Source: UBA935 sp031555615
Lineage (GTDB): Bacteria; Bacillota; Clostridia; Lachnospirales; Lachnospiraceae
DNA length: 64,000 bases
NCBI GenBank assembly: GCA_031555615.1
Contig: JAVBUF010000010.1
Location: forward strand, 78,469-142,468
Direction: 5' to 3'
Shown: piece after piece, positions 42,065 to 50,932 of the stretch
How positions within the stretch are numbered: the first letter of the stretch is position 1
Layout: the number at the start of each line of letters is the position of its first letter
Notes under the pieces: generated by a model
Told to the model about the DNA's origin: nothing
The model's database searches: none
The model's input: only the letters and a program-made list of their open reading frames with translations
Position numbers and translations under genes: made by a program

Positions 42065-42108
42065 CTATAAATTTCCTAAGATTTTTTCATACTTTCTTCT
42101 TATATAAT
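42065..42108 (+). promoter_or_regulatory. 11 bp repeat box and promoter of the binding-protein/HlyD operon
   Basis: CTATAAATTTC (42065) and CTAAGATTTTT (42076) are 11 bp units like those at 39318-39350; TATAAT is at 42103-42108, 27 nt after the second unit (26 nt in the two-component promoter). Confidence 0.68.
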
Positions 42109-42157
42109 CTGATTATGGCATTTGATAAATGTTATGAAAGTTGTAAAGGAGACGAAT

Positions 42158-43579
42158 ATGAAAAAAAGATTATGTTTTTTTATTTTATCAACCCTTCTTT
42201 TAGCCGGCTGTGTCGGAGAGAAGGCGGTGGACCTGAATCGGGAGGGAGAGCCGATCAGGTCAAATCAGAAAGCAGAAGCGGGAGAAAACGGTGCAGAATC
42301 GGAACGGATTTACAATCCGCCGGAGATGAAAGGGGAAATTACCGTTTCCGTTATGGATGAAGTGCCGGTTTTGGAACAGGCTGCCCAGCTTTTTATGGCG
42401 AAGTATCCGGAAGTAACGATAACCATCAACCAGTTTCGGGAACTGGAAACCATGCAGCTGGAAGGTGGTGCGGAAATGGCTGTTGAGCCTTCCGGAGAGC
42501 TGAGCGGAGATCATTACTTAAAACAACTAAATACCCGGATAATGACTGGCAATGCAGAAGATATTATTATGACCGGCAGTGGGGTTTCGGTTGAAAAATA
42601 TATTCAAATGGGCATTTTTGAGGATTTATCTTTTTACATGGATAATGCCCCGGAAATTAATGAAGATACTTTTTATATGAATCTCTTTGAGGCTATGAAA
42701 ACTGCTGATGGAAATCTGTATGAACTGCCTTTGGCCGGAGGGGTACGGGTAGTCGGATTCCATCAGGCACTGGCAGATGACTGTGGGGAATATCTGCCTG
42801 ATGATATGGACCGGATCAGCTATGAAGAAGCCCTGAACTATGCATTGAAACTGATGGACAATACCAATCGGAAAAATACTTATCTGGCAATTGCCAACGG
42901 ACAAGGCGTAGCAGGGGGGATATTAAATGACCGGTGGTCGGATTTTGTCAATGAAGAAACCGGGGAAGCTCATTTTAACACAGATGATTATATCAGTTTA
43001 TTACAGTTTGCCGCAGACCTGGAAGCGCGGGGCTGTTTTGATACAGCGGGTCTTGACTTTTATAATATGGAATACTATTTTGCCATGAACGAGGATTTTG
43101 ATACCCAGGCAGCTTATTATCATCTGCTGGACACTGTGGACAGCCAGTCTTTTTACCATGTGATGCCCTTATGCGACAGGGAAGGAAAAGTAAGTTTTTC
43201 GCCCTGGATGCGGTTTGGTGTCAACGCGTCTTCGCCCAACAAGGAATTGGCCTGGGAATTTTTACGATTTATGCTTTCCGATGAAATACAGACCTCACCA
43301 TCACTTTGGGGTCTGGCGATTAATAAAAAGGGCTTTGATGCTTATGTAAAACGTCAGTATGACATGTATAAGGCCGGCAATAATGCCAATGTGGATTATC
43401 AACGTTATCGTAACCTGATTGAAAGCTGGATGCTGCAGATTAGCGACTATAACCCCGGCAGAAGTAGTATGATAAATATTATATATGAGGAAAATCAAGA
43501 TTTTTTTAAAGAAAAAAAGACTGCCGCTGAAACGGCCAGGCAGGTTCAGGCCAAAATGGACCAGTATTTAAATGAATAG
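42158..43579 (+). CDS. Extracellular solute-binding lipoprotein (family 1)
   Basis: A 473 aa protein with lipobox LLAGC (Cys about 17). After a linker it has the family 1 binding fold: ITVSVMDEVPVLEQAAQLFM, KYPEVTITIN, then IIMTGSGVSVEKYIQMGIFEDL and ELPLAGGVRVVGFHQAL, ending LRFMLSDEIQ. It would deliver a sugar or related compound to the two permeases that follow. ATG 42158 has AAAGGAGA upstream. The next gene starts 8 nt before its stop. Confidence 0.92.
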   Translation: MKKRLCFFILSTLLLAGCVGEKAVDLNREGEPIRSNQKAEAGENGAESERIYNPPEMKGEITVSVMDEVPVLEQAAQLFMAKYPEVTITINQFRELETMQLEGGAEMAVEPSGELSGDHYLKQLNTRIMTGNAEDIIMTGSGVSVEKYIQMGIFEDLSFYMDNAPEINEDTFYMNLFEAMKTADGNLYELPLAGGVRVVGFHQALADDCGEYLPDDMDRISYEEALNYALKLMDNTNRKNTYLAIANGQGVAGGILNDRWSDFVNEETGEAHFNTDDYISLLQFAADLEARGCFDTAGLDFYNMEYYFAMNEDFDTQAAYYHLLDTVDSQSFYHVMPLCDREGKVSFSPWMRFGVNASSPNKELAWEFLRFMLSDEIQTSPSLWGLAINKKGFDAYVKRQYDMYKAGNNANVDYQRYRNLIESWMLQISDYNPGRSSMINIIYEENQDFFKEKKTAAETARQVQAKMDQYLNE

Positions 43580-44423
43580 GAGGTATTGGATACCGGCAGC
43601 CATGCTGGCAGCCAGTGTCATAGGCTTTGGAATCTTTTATCTGCTGCCTTTTCTGTTATCCTTTGCATATGTATTGATTGACAACCCCATCCATGCCAGG
43701 TTTGTGGGATGGGGTAATTTTAAAGAGCTGTTCCACAATAAATATTTTCTGTTAGGACTTAAAAATACACTATGGTTTATGCTGCTTAGTATTCCGCTGA
43801 ATATGCTGTTGTCCTTATTATTAGCTCTGGCCCTGCACCGGGATACGGTCCGGCAGAAATACCTGGTTCCGGTTTTTTTGATTCCGCTGGTAATTCCTTC
43901 GGCAACTACGGCTTTTTTCTGGGAAAAACTATTTCATGAGTACGGGCCGGTGAATCAGCTTTTACATAAGCTGCAGATGCCCGGGGTGGATTGGTTCCAA
44001 AGCCCATATGGAATGGTGATTATGCTGGTGATTTTCCTCTGGAAAAATATTGGCTATAATATGGTGTTATTTTTAAGCGGACTGAGCAGTATCCCCCAGG
44101 AGTATTACGAATATGCAATTCTGGAAGGAGCCGGCCGGTGGCAGCGTTTCCGGCAGATCACTCAAATTTATTTACGGCCAACGATGCTGCTGGTTTTTAT
44201 TATGACCTTTGTAAACTCGTTTAAGGTCTTTAAGGAAATCTATATTATTACGGGGGAGACCCCTCATGAGAGTCTGTACATTTTACAGCATTATATGAAT
44301 AACATGTTCCTGGGTCTGAACTACTCTAAGCTCACCGCCGCTTCTTATGTGGTAACAATAGCAGTTGTGGGAATTGTTACGGTGGTATTTTATTTGGAGC
44401 GCCGTCTTTCCCGGGAATTTTAA
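43572..44423 (+). CDS. Sugar ABC transporter permease (MalF/UgpA type)
   Basis: A 283 aa protein with six membrane helices and the EAA loop, here EYAILEGAGRWQRFRQIT (about residues 176-193), where the ATPase docks. ATG 43572 overlaps the binding-protein gene. No ATPase gene lies in this operon. Partner of the next permease. Confidence 0.93.
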   Translation: MNRRYWIPAAMLAASVIGFGIFYLLPFLLSFAYVLIDNPIHARFVGWGNFKELFHNKYFLLGLKNTLWFMLLSIPLNMLLSLLLALALHRDTVRQKYLVPVFLIPLVIPSATTAFFWEKLFHEYGPVNQLLHKLQMPGVDWFQSPYGMVIMLVIFLWKNIGYNMVLFLSGLSSIPQEYYEYAILEGAGRWQRFRQITQIYLRPTMLLVFIMTFVNSFKVFKEIYIITGETPHESLYILQHYMNNMFLGLNYSKLTAASYVVTIAVVGIVTVVFYLERRLSREF

Positions 44424-44435
44424 TAAGGAGAGGGA

Positions 44436-45293
44436 ATGAGACAGATTCTGAAAAAAAGTGTGTGGGTAATTCTTGTTCTGCTGACACTGTTATATATCTA
44501 TCCATTGATTCTTACTTTTACCAATTCGCTGATGAGCACTCAGGAAATAACAGATCATTACGGTACTGAGGAAGATCTGTTTGATGCCGGACCAAATTAC
44601 ATTGAGATGCATCTTGTTCCGGATATGGTGACCCTGTCACAATATCGCCAGACTTTAATCGAAGGTCCATTGTACCTGAAGATGTTTTGGAATTCTATTA
44701 AAATAACAGTCCCGATTGTATTAGGACAGACAGTGATATCGGCTTTGGCAGCCTATGGGTTTACCGTTCTTCATTTTAAGGGAAAGGAAGTATTGTTCTT
44801 TCTCTATATGATTGTCATGCTGCTGCCCCTGCAGGTAACCCTGGTGCCCAACTTTATGATGGCCGACTGGCTGCATCTGACGGACAGCTATCTGGCCATT
44901 ATTTTACCCGGTATGTTTAACCCTTTTGGGGTATTTCTGATGCGGCAGTATCTGAAAATGATGCCTGATTCCTATTTGGAAGCGGCCGGAATGGACGGTG
45001 CCGGACATATCAGAATACTGTTTTATATCGTATTACCCATGGCCAGACCGGCCATTACCTGTGTGGCGCTTCTGACCTTTGTGGATTATTGGAATCTGGT
45101 GGAACAGGCAGTAGTGTTTATCAGGGACAGCAAAGCTCAGCCGCTGTCAATCTTTTTGGCAGGCATCAACCAACAACAGATGGGTGTTTCTTTTGCAGCG
45201 GCCTGTTTTTATGTATGTCCGGTGCTGATTATCCTGTATTATGGGCAGGAATATCTGAAAGAAGGAATCAGTCTGTCAGGAATAAAAGGGTAA
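44436..45293 (+). CDS. Sugar ABC transporter permease (MalG/UgpE type)
   Basis: A 285 aa protein with six membrane helices; the EAA loop SYLEAAGMDGAGHIRILF is at about 182-199, and PMARPA follows. A periplasm-side loop of about 50 residues after helix 1 is usual for this subunit. 12 nt after the first permease and 17 nt before the HlyD-like gene. Confidence 0.93.
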   Translation: MRQILKKSVWVILVLLTLLYIYPLILTFTNSLMSTQEITDHYGTEEDLFDAGPNYIEMHLVPDMVTLSQYRQTLIEGPLYLKMFWNSIKITVPIVLGQTVISALAAYGFTVLHFKGKEVLFFLYMIVMLLPLQVTLVPNFMMADWLHLTDSYLAIILPGMFNPFGVFLMRQYLKMMPDSYLEAAGMDGAGHIRILFYIVLPMARPAITCVALLTFVDYWNLVEQAVVFIRDSKAQPLSIFLAGINQQQMGVSFAAACFYVCPVLIILYYGQEYLKEGISLSGIKG

Positions 45294-45310
45294 GGAAAGG
45301 ATGTAATATA

Positions 45311-46729
45311 ATGAAAAAAATTTTCAATAAAAAGAATCATTTTGTTATAGTCATTACCTGTTTTCTGATGCTGGCCGCCGGACTGACCTTTTTTTCCAAA
45401 ACATTTTATTACTCCCGGCTGCCGGAAGTAACAGTAGTGGTTCCGGCAGGCGGCAAACTGAAAAATATCATCGAAGGCAGTTCCCTGGTTACTTATCAGC
45501 GTACCCAACCATACTATTCAAGGCAAGATGGATATTGTAAGGCTGTATATGTGGAGGAAGGAGAACAGGTAGCGGCGGGACAGCTTATTATGGAGCTGGA
45601 AACCGATCTGGAGACGGTGGCGGCACTGGAACTGGAACAACAGCAGAAGGAGCAGGAAATCCAGTTGCTGCAGTTAGAGCTGCAAAAAGAAAAAAACATG
45701 AATCCTCAGGCAGACACCCAGTTAGGCCAGGAAATATTCCGGCTGGAGACTAAATTACAGGAACTAAACAAAACCAAGGCAGATTTGGAAGCGGATACCT
45801 ATACTTCTCCCGAACTGGAAGCCTGTAAACTGGATATTACCTACGGAAAGATGGTTCACGAGGATGCCTTAAACCAACTGGAAGCCGGAACCGGTACCCA
45901 GACAGAGGTAAATGCAGCAATATACCAACTGTATAAAGCCCAAAATCAATATGATGCTTGTTTGGAATCTTTGAAAAAGGAAAATACGGAAGCAATCAAA
46001 ACCTCAGAAGAAGAGTTGGCGGCATTACAGCAGGAGAGTACAAGTACAGGTGCGGACTCCGGTTATTTAAAAACAAAACTCCAATTTCAGATAGAAAATG
46101 CAAGGGAAGAACTGAATCAGATCAAAGCAAACCGCACTGCCGCCGAAAACCCGCAGTTGACGGCTAAAGCGGATGGGATCATCTCCGGAATAAATATTCA
46201 ACCCGGCAATTACGTGGAGAAAAGCACACTGCTTTATGAACTGGCAGCCGACAGCCAATCTTACCAGGTGGTGATTCCGGTTCCAGCCGAAAAAATACAA
46301 TATGTAGTTCCCGGCAATGAAATCCAGGCAGAGATTGCCGGATTATCCGATGCTATTAAGGGAACGATAAAGGAAATTAAACCCTGGGGCGAAGACGGAG
46401 GCCAATACCAGGCGATCATCTGGCTGGAAGATATGCAGGAGAATCCGGTGGGAAGGCAAGCGCAGGTTACCATCACCCATACCGGTAAAGAATATTCCGC
46501 GATTATACCAAAGGCGGCATTAAAAAAAGACACTATCGGGTATTATGTGTTGGCAATCAAAAAGAGTGATACGATTATGGGTGAGGGCTATATTGCGCAG
46601 CGTGTAGATGTAGATTTGCTGGATAGCGATGATGAGTTATGTGCCATCAGCGGCATGATTTACCTGGAACCGGTGATGCTGACCAGCAGCAAGTCCGTGG
46701 TTAACGGACAACAGGTAAGGATTTCATAG
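45311..46729 (+). CDS. HlyD-like membrane fusion/adaptor protein
   Basis: A 472 aa protein. One N-terminal membrane helix (about 10-30), a lipoyl half-motif (VYVEEGEQVAAGQLIMEL, about 82-99), a long coiled coil (about 100-265 with heptads such as LELEQQQKEQEIQLLQL), the second lipoyl half (AKADGIISGINIQPGNYV, about 284-301) and a beta-barrel domain. It is of the RND/HlyD adaptor type, yet sits behind sugar-type importer permeases. ATG 45311 has GGAAAGGA upstream. No export ATPase or permease of the usual kind is adjacent. Confidence 0.88.
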   Translation: MKKIFNKKNHFVIVITCFLMLAAGLTFFSKTFYYSRLPEVTVVVPAGGKLKNIIEGSSLVTYQRTQPYYSRQDGYCKAVYVEEGEQVAAGQLIMELETDLETVAALELEQQQKEQEIQLLQLELQKEKNMNPQADTQLGQEIFRLETKLQELNKTKADLEADTYTSPELEACKLDITYGKMVHEDALNQLEAGTGTQTEVNAAIYQLYKAQNQYDACLESLKKENTEAIKTSEEELAALQQESTSTGADSGYLKTKLQFQIENAREELNQIKANRTAAENPQLTAKADGIISGINIQPGNYVEKSTLLYELAADSQSYQVVIPVPAEKIQYVVPGNEIQAEIAGLSDAIKGTIKEIKPWGEDGGQYQAIIWLEDMQENPVGRQAQVTITHTGKEYSAIIPKAALKKDTIGYYVLAIKKSDTIMGEGYIAQRVDVDLLDSDDELCAISGMIYLEPVMLTSSKSVVNGQQVRIS

Positions 46730-46831
46730 ATTATACATGGTTCAAAATTAATATATAATTTCAAATAGTGTTATGGGATTTTATATGATAAAATAAATGC
46801 AATGAACAATAAATCAAAGCAGGTATAGACT

Positions 46832-47089
46832 ATGAAGAAATTTTCAGCTGTTATCTTATTTTTACAGATTACAATCTTATTATTATACTTTACATCATTG
46901 CTTGCATTCATTAATCCACCAAACTATATTTTGTTTCCCGTTTGGCTCTTAATTGCGGCTCTGGGTTTTATTAATGGGATTTCATTGTTGGTGAAGAAAA
47001 AAAATATCCTCTTAGCTTTGGTTACTTTAGTGTTAAGTATAATTCTATTTGTGCTGGGTGGATTGATGAGATTGTTTTTAACAATGTGA
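46832..47089 (+). CDS. Small hypothetical membrane protein
   Basis: An 85 aa protein with three hydrophobic helices (about 5-25, 33-52, 58-80) separated by a short basic turn (LLVKKKN). A weak ribosome binding site (GCAGGT) precedes the ATG. Codon use resembles its neighbours. Family not recognised; could be an unannotated small membrane protein or a chance frame, though three balanced helices favour real. Confidence 0.5.
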   Translation: MKKFSAVILFLQITILLLYFTSLLAFINPPNYILFPVWLLIAALGFINGISLLVKKKNILLALVTLVLSIILFVLGGLMRLFLTM

Positions 47090-47109
47090 TTGAAAAGAAC
47101 ATGTGACTA

Positions 47110-47140
47110 TTGACTCTTACGTCGCGTAATCTTGTACACT
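47110..47140 (+). promoter_or_regulatory. MerR-type promoter with 19 bp spacer
   Basis: TTGACT (47110-47115), exactly 19 nt, TACACT (47135-47140). TTACG-TCG-CGTAA (47117-47129) forms a dyad inside the spacer, the classic operator of MerR activators, directly upstream of a MerR gene. Confidence 0.85.
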
Positions 47141-47162
47141 TAAAAAGAAAGGAGGATCAGTT

Positions 47163-48137
47163 ATGGAATTGCAATCAATCAGCGTCGTCTCCAAACTTTT
47201 TAATATTTCTGTAAGGACATTGCGTTATTATGAGCAGATTGGCCTGATATCCAGTGAAAAGAAAAGCGAAAGTGCATACCGGTTTTATAGTGAAGATACC
47301 ATTAAAAGAATACAGCAGATTATTATTCTGCGAAAACTCAGAATTCCGCTGAAGCAAATTGCCGGGATATTACAAGATGAAAATATAGCCTTGGCCATCG
47401 AAGTATTTCAGCAAAATTTAACCGATATAGATGATGAGATTACTGCTTTGGCGACAATAAAAAACGTAATTCAATTATTTATTCAGCGCCTGAGTAATGA
47501 AAACGCCGGTCTGCAATTACTGGATGATGAAAGTTTGTTAGAAATTGTGGATTCCCTGACTGTCTCCAAAATTAACTTTAAGGAGGACAAGACAATGGAA
47601 GAATTAAACAAAGCAAACGAAAGGCTAAACAAATTATCAGAACGGGATATACGTATCGTATATTTGCCGCCATTGACGGCAGCAGCATATTACTGCAAAG
47701 ACCACAGTGTGGGGGATATGGCAGAAGAAGCAATAAACTCTTTATCCATGAAACTGATCGGACAAAAACCGGATATACGTCGTTTTAACTTTCTCACCCA
47801 CAAAACAGACAGTACTGTGGCCGGGGATGGATTTGAACTGTGGGTGACGGTTCCGGACGAGATGGATATACCTGCACCTTTTATTAAACGGCAATTTTAT
47901 GGCGGTTTATATGCATCCTATACCATTCCCTGCGGGGCATATGATGAGTGGCCATTATTAAAACAATGGGTGCTGGAACAGAAGGATATCCTTACTGACT
48001 GGAGCTGCCGGTCAGTCCCCGAAACAACAAATGAAGAATGGGTTCTGGAAGAGATTTTGAATTATCATGGGTTAGTGACCGGAAATCATCCGGGAGGGCA
48101 GCAAGTCGATCTGCTGTTACCAATCAAAAAAATATAG
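47163..48137 (+). CDS. MerR family regulator with GyrI-like domain
   Basis: A 324 aa protein. The N-terminal HTH is typical (SVVSKLFNISVRTLRYYEQIGLI, residues 6-28; AYRFYSEDTIKRIQQI), a long coiled coil follows to about 150, and a GyrI/BmrR-like effector domain fills the C-terminus (AYYCKDHSVGDM, FELWVTVPDE, YHGLVTGN ending). AAGGAGG is 7 nt before the ATG. Autoregulation via the 19 bp-spacer promoter is likely. The co-directional DUF2461 gene downstream may belong to its regulon. Confidence 0.93.
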   Translation: MELQSISVVSKLFNISVRTLRYYEQIGLISSEKKSESAYRFYSEDTIKRIQQIIILRKLRIPLKQIAGILQDENIALAIEVFQQNLTDIDDEITALATIKNVIQLFIQRLSNENAGLQLLDDESLLEIVDSLTVSKINFKEDKTMEELNKANERLNKLSERDIRIVYLPPLTAAAYYCKDHSVGDMAEEAINSLSMKLIGQKPDIRRFNFLTHKTDSTVAGDGFELWVTVPDEMDIPAPFIKRQFYGGLYASYTIPCGAYDEWPLLKQWVLEQKDILTDWSCRSVPETTNEEWVLEEILNYHGLVTGNHPGGQQVDLLLPIKKI

Positions 48138-48158
48138 TTAAAGTGGAAAAGGAGAAAT

Positions 48159-48851
48159 ATGGAGGGTAAAATGACAGATGTATTCAGCAATGAATCATTG
48201 CAGTTTCTGACGGAAGTCCGTTTGCGGAATAGCCGGGAGTGGTACAAGGAAAATAAAGCAGCATATGAAAGAGTGTTACTGTATCCCTTTCAGCGGTTGG
48301 TATCCCAATTGTCGGCCACAATGTTTGCAATTGACTCAGAGTTAGAGCTGATGCCGGCAGTATCCAAAACAATTTCAAGGCTTAACAGGGATACCCGCTT
48401 TTCCCACGATAAGAGTCTCTATCGTGATACGATGTGGTTGACATTTATGCGCCGAACAAAAGACCGCAGTGATTATCCGGCGTTCTTTTTTGAAATCGGT
48501 CCGGATTCCTATCGTTACGGTATGGGCTTTTTCAGTGCATCTGTCAAAACCATGAATTTGTATCGAGATACCATAACAAAGAAAGAAGCGGAGTTTATCA
48601 AAATCATATCGGATATGGCCAATGCCGGGATTTTTGTGCCTGCAGGTGACAGCTACAAAAGAAATCAATATGAGGGTGATAAAGAAGAAGTAGCAGAATG
48701 GTATAATAAGAAAAATATTTACATGGTTGATAATCGTGATCATATTGAAGAAATATTTGATTTTGATTTATTACAGAATCGGTTGTCTACCGGATTTAAG
48801 AGCCTGGCAGAATTTTATCGGTTTTTATTGGAAGCAACTGTGCTGAAATAA
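48159..48851 (+). CDS. DUF2461 family protein
   Basis: A 230 aa cytoplasmic protein with the DUF2461 pattern: LQFLTEVRLRNSREWYKENK near the start, RLNRDTRFSHDKSLYRDTMW (about 72-92) and YRYGMGFFSAS. Function unknown. The start is ATG 48159 with GGAGAA upstream; ATG 48171 has GGAGGG 5 nt upstream and is equally plausible. 21 nt after the MerR gene. Confidence 0.82.
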   Translation: MEGKMTDVFSNESLQFLTEVRLRNSREWYKENKAAYERVLLYPFQRLVSQLSATMFAIDSELELMPAVSKTISRLNRDTRFSHDKSLYRDTMWLTFMRRTKDRSDYPAFFFEIGPDSYRYGMGFFSASVKTMNLYRDTITKKEAEFIKIISDMANAGIFVPAGDSYKRNQYEGDKEEVAEWYNKKNIYMVDNRDHIEEIFDFDLLQNRLSTGFKSLAEFYRFLLEATVLK

Positions 48852-48876
48852 AATCATTGGTATTTACATGGATTTT

Positions 48877-48898
48877 CTTAAAATTCTCTTAAAATGAT
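48877..48898 (+). repeat. 11 bp direct repeat upstream of the acyltransferase operon
   Basis: CTTAAAATTCT (48877) and CTTAAAATGAT (48888) share CTTAAAAT in tandem 11 bp units; a weak third unit follows at 48899. The spacing is that of OmpR-family regulator boxes. Confidence 0.5.
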
Positions 48899-48947
48899 TG
48901 AAAAGTTACCGTTTGAATGATAGTCTGTATGTAGATTGCAATCGGGG

Positions 48948-49112
48948 TTATGCAGGCTGACTGCATAATGAAAGATGTTATTGAATGCAGCCAAATGGTG
49001 AAGCTTTTAAAACGGTTCATTTTGCTATCCGGTTAAGGAAAAGGAATTGTTGTGAAAAGAAATGTGTTTAGTGGCAGAATATAGAAAAATTGATTCGATA
49101 TCCATGATATCG
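48948..49112 (+). promoter_or_regulatory. Leader with two hairpins before the acyltransferase (48852-49163 has no gene)
   Basis: TTATGCAG-GCTGA-CTGCATAA (48948-48968) and CGATATC-CAT-GATATCG (49096-49112) are perfect dyads. The 312 nt gap between the DUF2461 stop and the acyltransferase start holds these, the direct repeat at 48877, and no convincing frame of its own. Regulatory role inferred. Confidence 0.4.
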
Positions 49113-49163
49113 GGCAGTTTGACTATGTTTTGTCACTTTTTTTATTTGGGAAAGGGTGAAGGT

Positions 49164-50249
49164 ATGGAAGATAAAATACGGGATCATTCAATTGATTTTT
49201 TTAGAGGTCTGGCGGCGTTGGTGATTATTTTTCATCATGTGGCATGTTATAGCGGTGTCAAATACTCGCCCTACGAAATCGTACCGGCAACAATGATCAT
49301 TGATGTGCCGGCTTTTATGTTTATTGCCGGATGGTCCTTCCATTATGTGAAAAACATGTCGGCTTTTTTAATCCGTTTAGTGAAGCTGATATTTGCCTAT
49401 GTCATTTTCAGCTTTTTCTATATCAGTTTTATTGAAATCTACGATATGATAACCAAAGCAGAAGCAATTAATCTGTTGGAGATTTTGAAAATGTGGTTTT
49501 TGCAGTCTTCCTTTAAAGGAATCAATCATGAAATATTTTCGGTGGTAAATGCAAGTCTCTGGTTTATGCCGATGTATGTCAAGGTGTATGTCCTATACGG
49601 CGCAGGAATCTTACTGGCACGAAAAGTAATGGCTGGAAAAAACAAAAATATAGGTTATCTTTTGGCAGCAATCCTTTTGCTGGCCGTCTTTCTGGCCCTT
49701 AGATTGGGATTTTCTGTGGGCGGTATTCAATTGACAGTGATTTTCTATGGCATGTTTTTTGTGCTTGGCTATTACTTTGGCACCCGCAAAAATGTAAATG
49801 ATAAAATAGTAATGGCATGTTTCTTTGCAAACATTCTGATAATCATTCTTTTAGACAGGTTTACGGAAATGAAGGTTTATGGCATGGTGAACAATAAATT
49901 TCCTCCCAGTTTTTTATTTCTTTTTTATTCTTTATTTTACGTTATGGCAATTTTGTATGCAAGGAATCATTTTCGCTTTGGGAAAACCCCTATCAGTTAT
50001 ATCGGTGAAAATGCATTGTATTTCTTTTTCGCCCAGGGATTTGCGGTCAGCCTGATTAAAATGTTCGATGATCTTATACATTTACCCTGGATTCTCAAGT
50101 ATTTATTATTCTGTGCAATCGGAGTACTCATAACATTTTTTATTGCCATAATAATAAAAACACTGATAGAATTATTATGGAAAATATTTTATAGTATGAT
50201 TTCATTTTTGCAGCGGGTGATATCCGATAAAAAAATGAACAGGAGCTAG
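49164..50249 (+). CDS. Acyltransferase 3 family membrane protein
   Basis: A 361 aa polytopic protein with about ten helices. The N-terminal SIDFFRGLAALVIIFHHV carries the family Arg and His (about residues 7-24). Members O-acylate surface sugars or peptidoglycan. I use ATG 49164 because the domain begins right there; an in-frame ATG at 49062 would add a long non-conserved leader. RBS weak (GGGTGAAGG). Five nt before the response regulator, so one operon. Confidence 0.88.
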   Translation: MEDKIRDHSIDFFRGLAALVIIFHHVACYSGVKYSPYEIVPATMIIDVPAFMFIAGWSFHYVKNMSAFLIRLVKLIFAYVIFSFFYISFIEIYDMITKAEAINLLEILKMWFLQSSFKGINHEIFSVVNASLWFMPMYVKVYVLYGAGILLARKVMAGKNKNIGYLLAAILLLAVFLALRLGFSVGGIQLTVIFYGMFFVLGYYFGTRKNVNDKIVMACFFANILIIILLDRFTEMKVYGMVNNKFPPSFLFLFYSLFYVMAILYARNHFRFGKTPISYIGENALYFFFAQGFAVSLIKMFDDLIHLPWILKYLLFCAIGVLITFFIAIIIKTLIELLWKIFYSMISFLQRVISDKKMNRS

Positions 50250-50254
50250 AAGGG

Positions 50255-50932
50255 ATGGAGATTTATTATACCGAGGATGACCGGGAGATAGCAGAAGGAG
50301 TGCGAACCTATTTGTCAAGCCGGGGTTTTAAAGTGGTTATTATGGAAACGGTTGCAGAGACGAAACAGGCCCTATTGAAAAGACTGCCGGGGCTGATCTT
50401 AATAGACTGGAACCTGCCGGATGGGAGCGGCGATATATTATGCAGTTGGATTCGCCGGCATTTTGGCAGCAGCCTTCCGGTTTTGTTCCTGACCGTAAAA
50501 GGAGACACTGCCGATATCGTGAAAGGATTTCAAGACGGAGCCGATGATTATATCGTCAAGCCTTTTGAGCTGGAAGTACTGTATTCAAGGATTCTGGCGA
50601 TATTGCGCCGGACGGGGAATGGTGATGTTGCAGATTTGTATTGTGACCGGATTCACCTGAATAAGGAAAAAATGACAGCCTATTATGAGGATGAAGAGGT
50701 TTTATTAAGTCAGACAGAGTATCAGATATTAGGATGTCTCATGGAACATAAAGGACAAGTTATTACCAGGGAATATCTGTTGGAAACGATTTGGGATGCA
50801 AACCAAAACTATGTAAATGATAACACATTGACCGTTACAATGAAGCGGCTGCGTAAAAAATTTCACGATCCATCCTGTATCAAAACGGTTAGAAGCTTTG
50901 GTTACCGTATGGAGGATACTTTTTATGATTAG
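50255..50932 (+). CDS. OmpR family response regulator (system 3)
   Basis: A 225 aa protein. Receiver with acidic pair TEDDRE, phosphoacceptor LILIDWNLPDG (Asp about 51) and VKPFELEV (Lys about 101); winged helix with LLSQTEYQILGCLMEH, REYLLETIWDAN and TVTMKRLRKKF. BceR/VanR-like layout. Overlaps the kinase gene by 8 nt. Probably controls the ABC/FtsX exporter at 51827. Confidence 0.95.
   Translation: MEIYYTEDDREIAEGVRTYLSSRGFKVVIMETVAETKQALLKRLPGLILIDWNLPDGSGDILCSWIRRHFGSSLPVLFLTVKGDTADIVKGFQDGADDYIVKPFELEVLYSRILAILRRTGNGDVADLYCDRIHLNKEKMTAYYEDEEVLLSQTEYQILGCLMEHKGQVITREYLLETIWDANQNYVNDNTLTVTMKRLRKKFHDPSCIKTVRSFGYRMEDTFYD

Noticed and set aside
42158..45293. Interpretation of the ATPase-less importer as a decayed operon
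   Set aside because: All genes are full length with overlapping starts, and CUT1 importers commonly borrow a shared ATPase.
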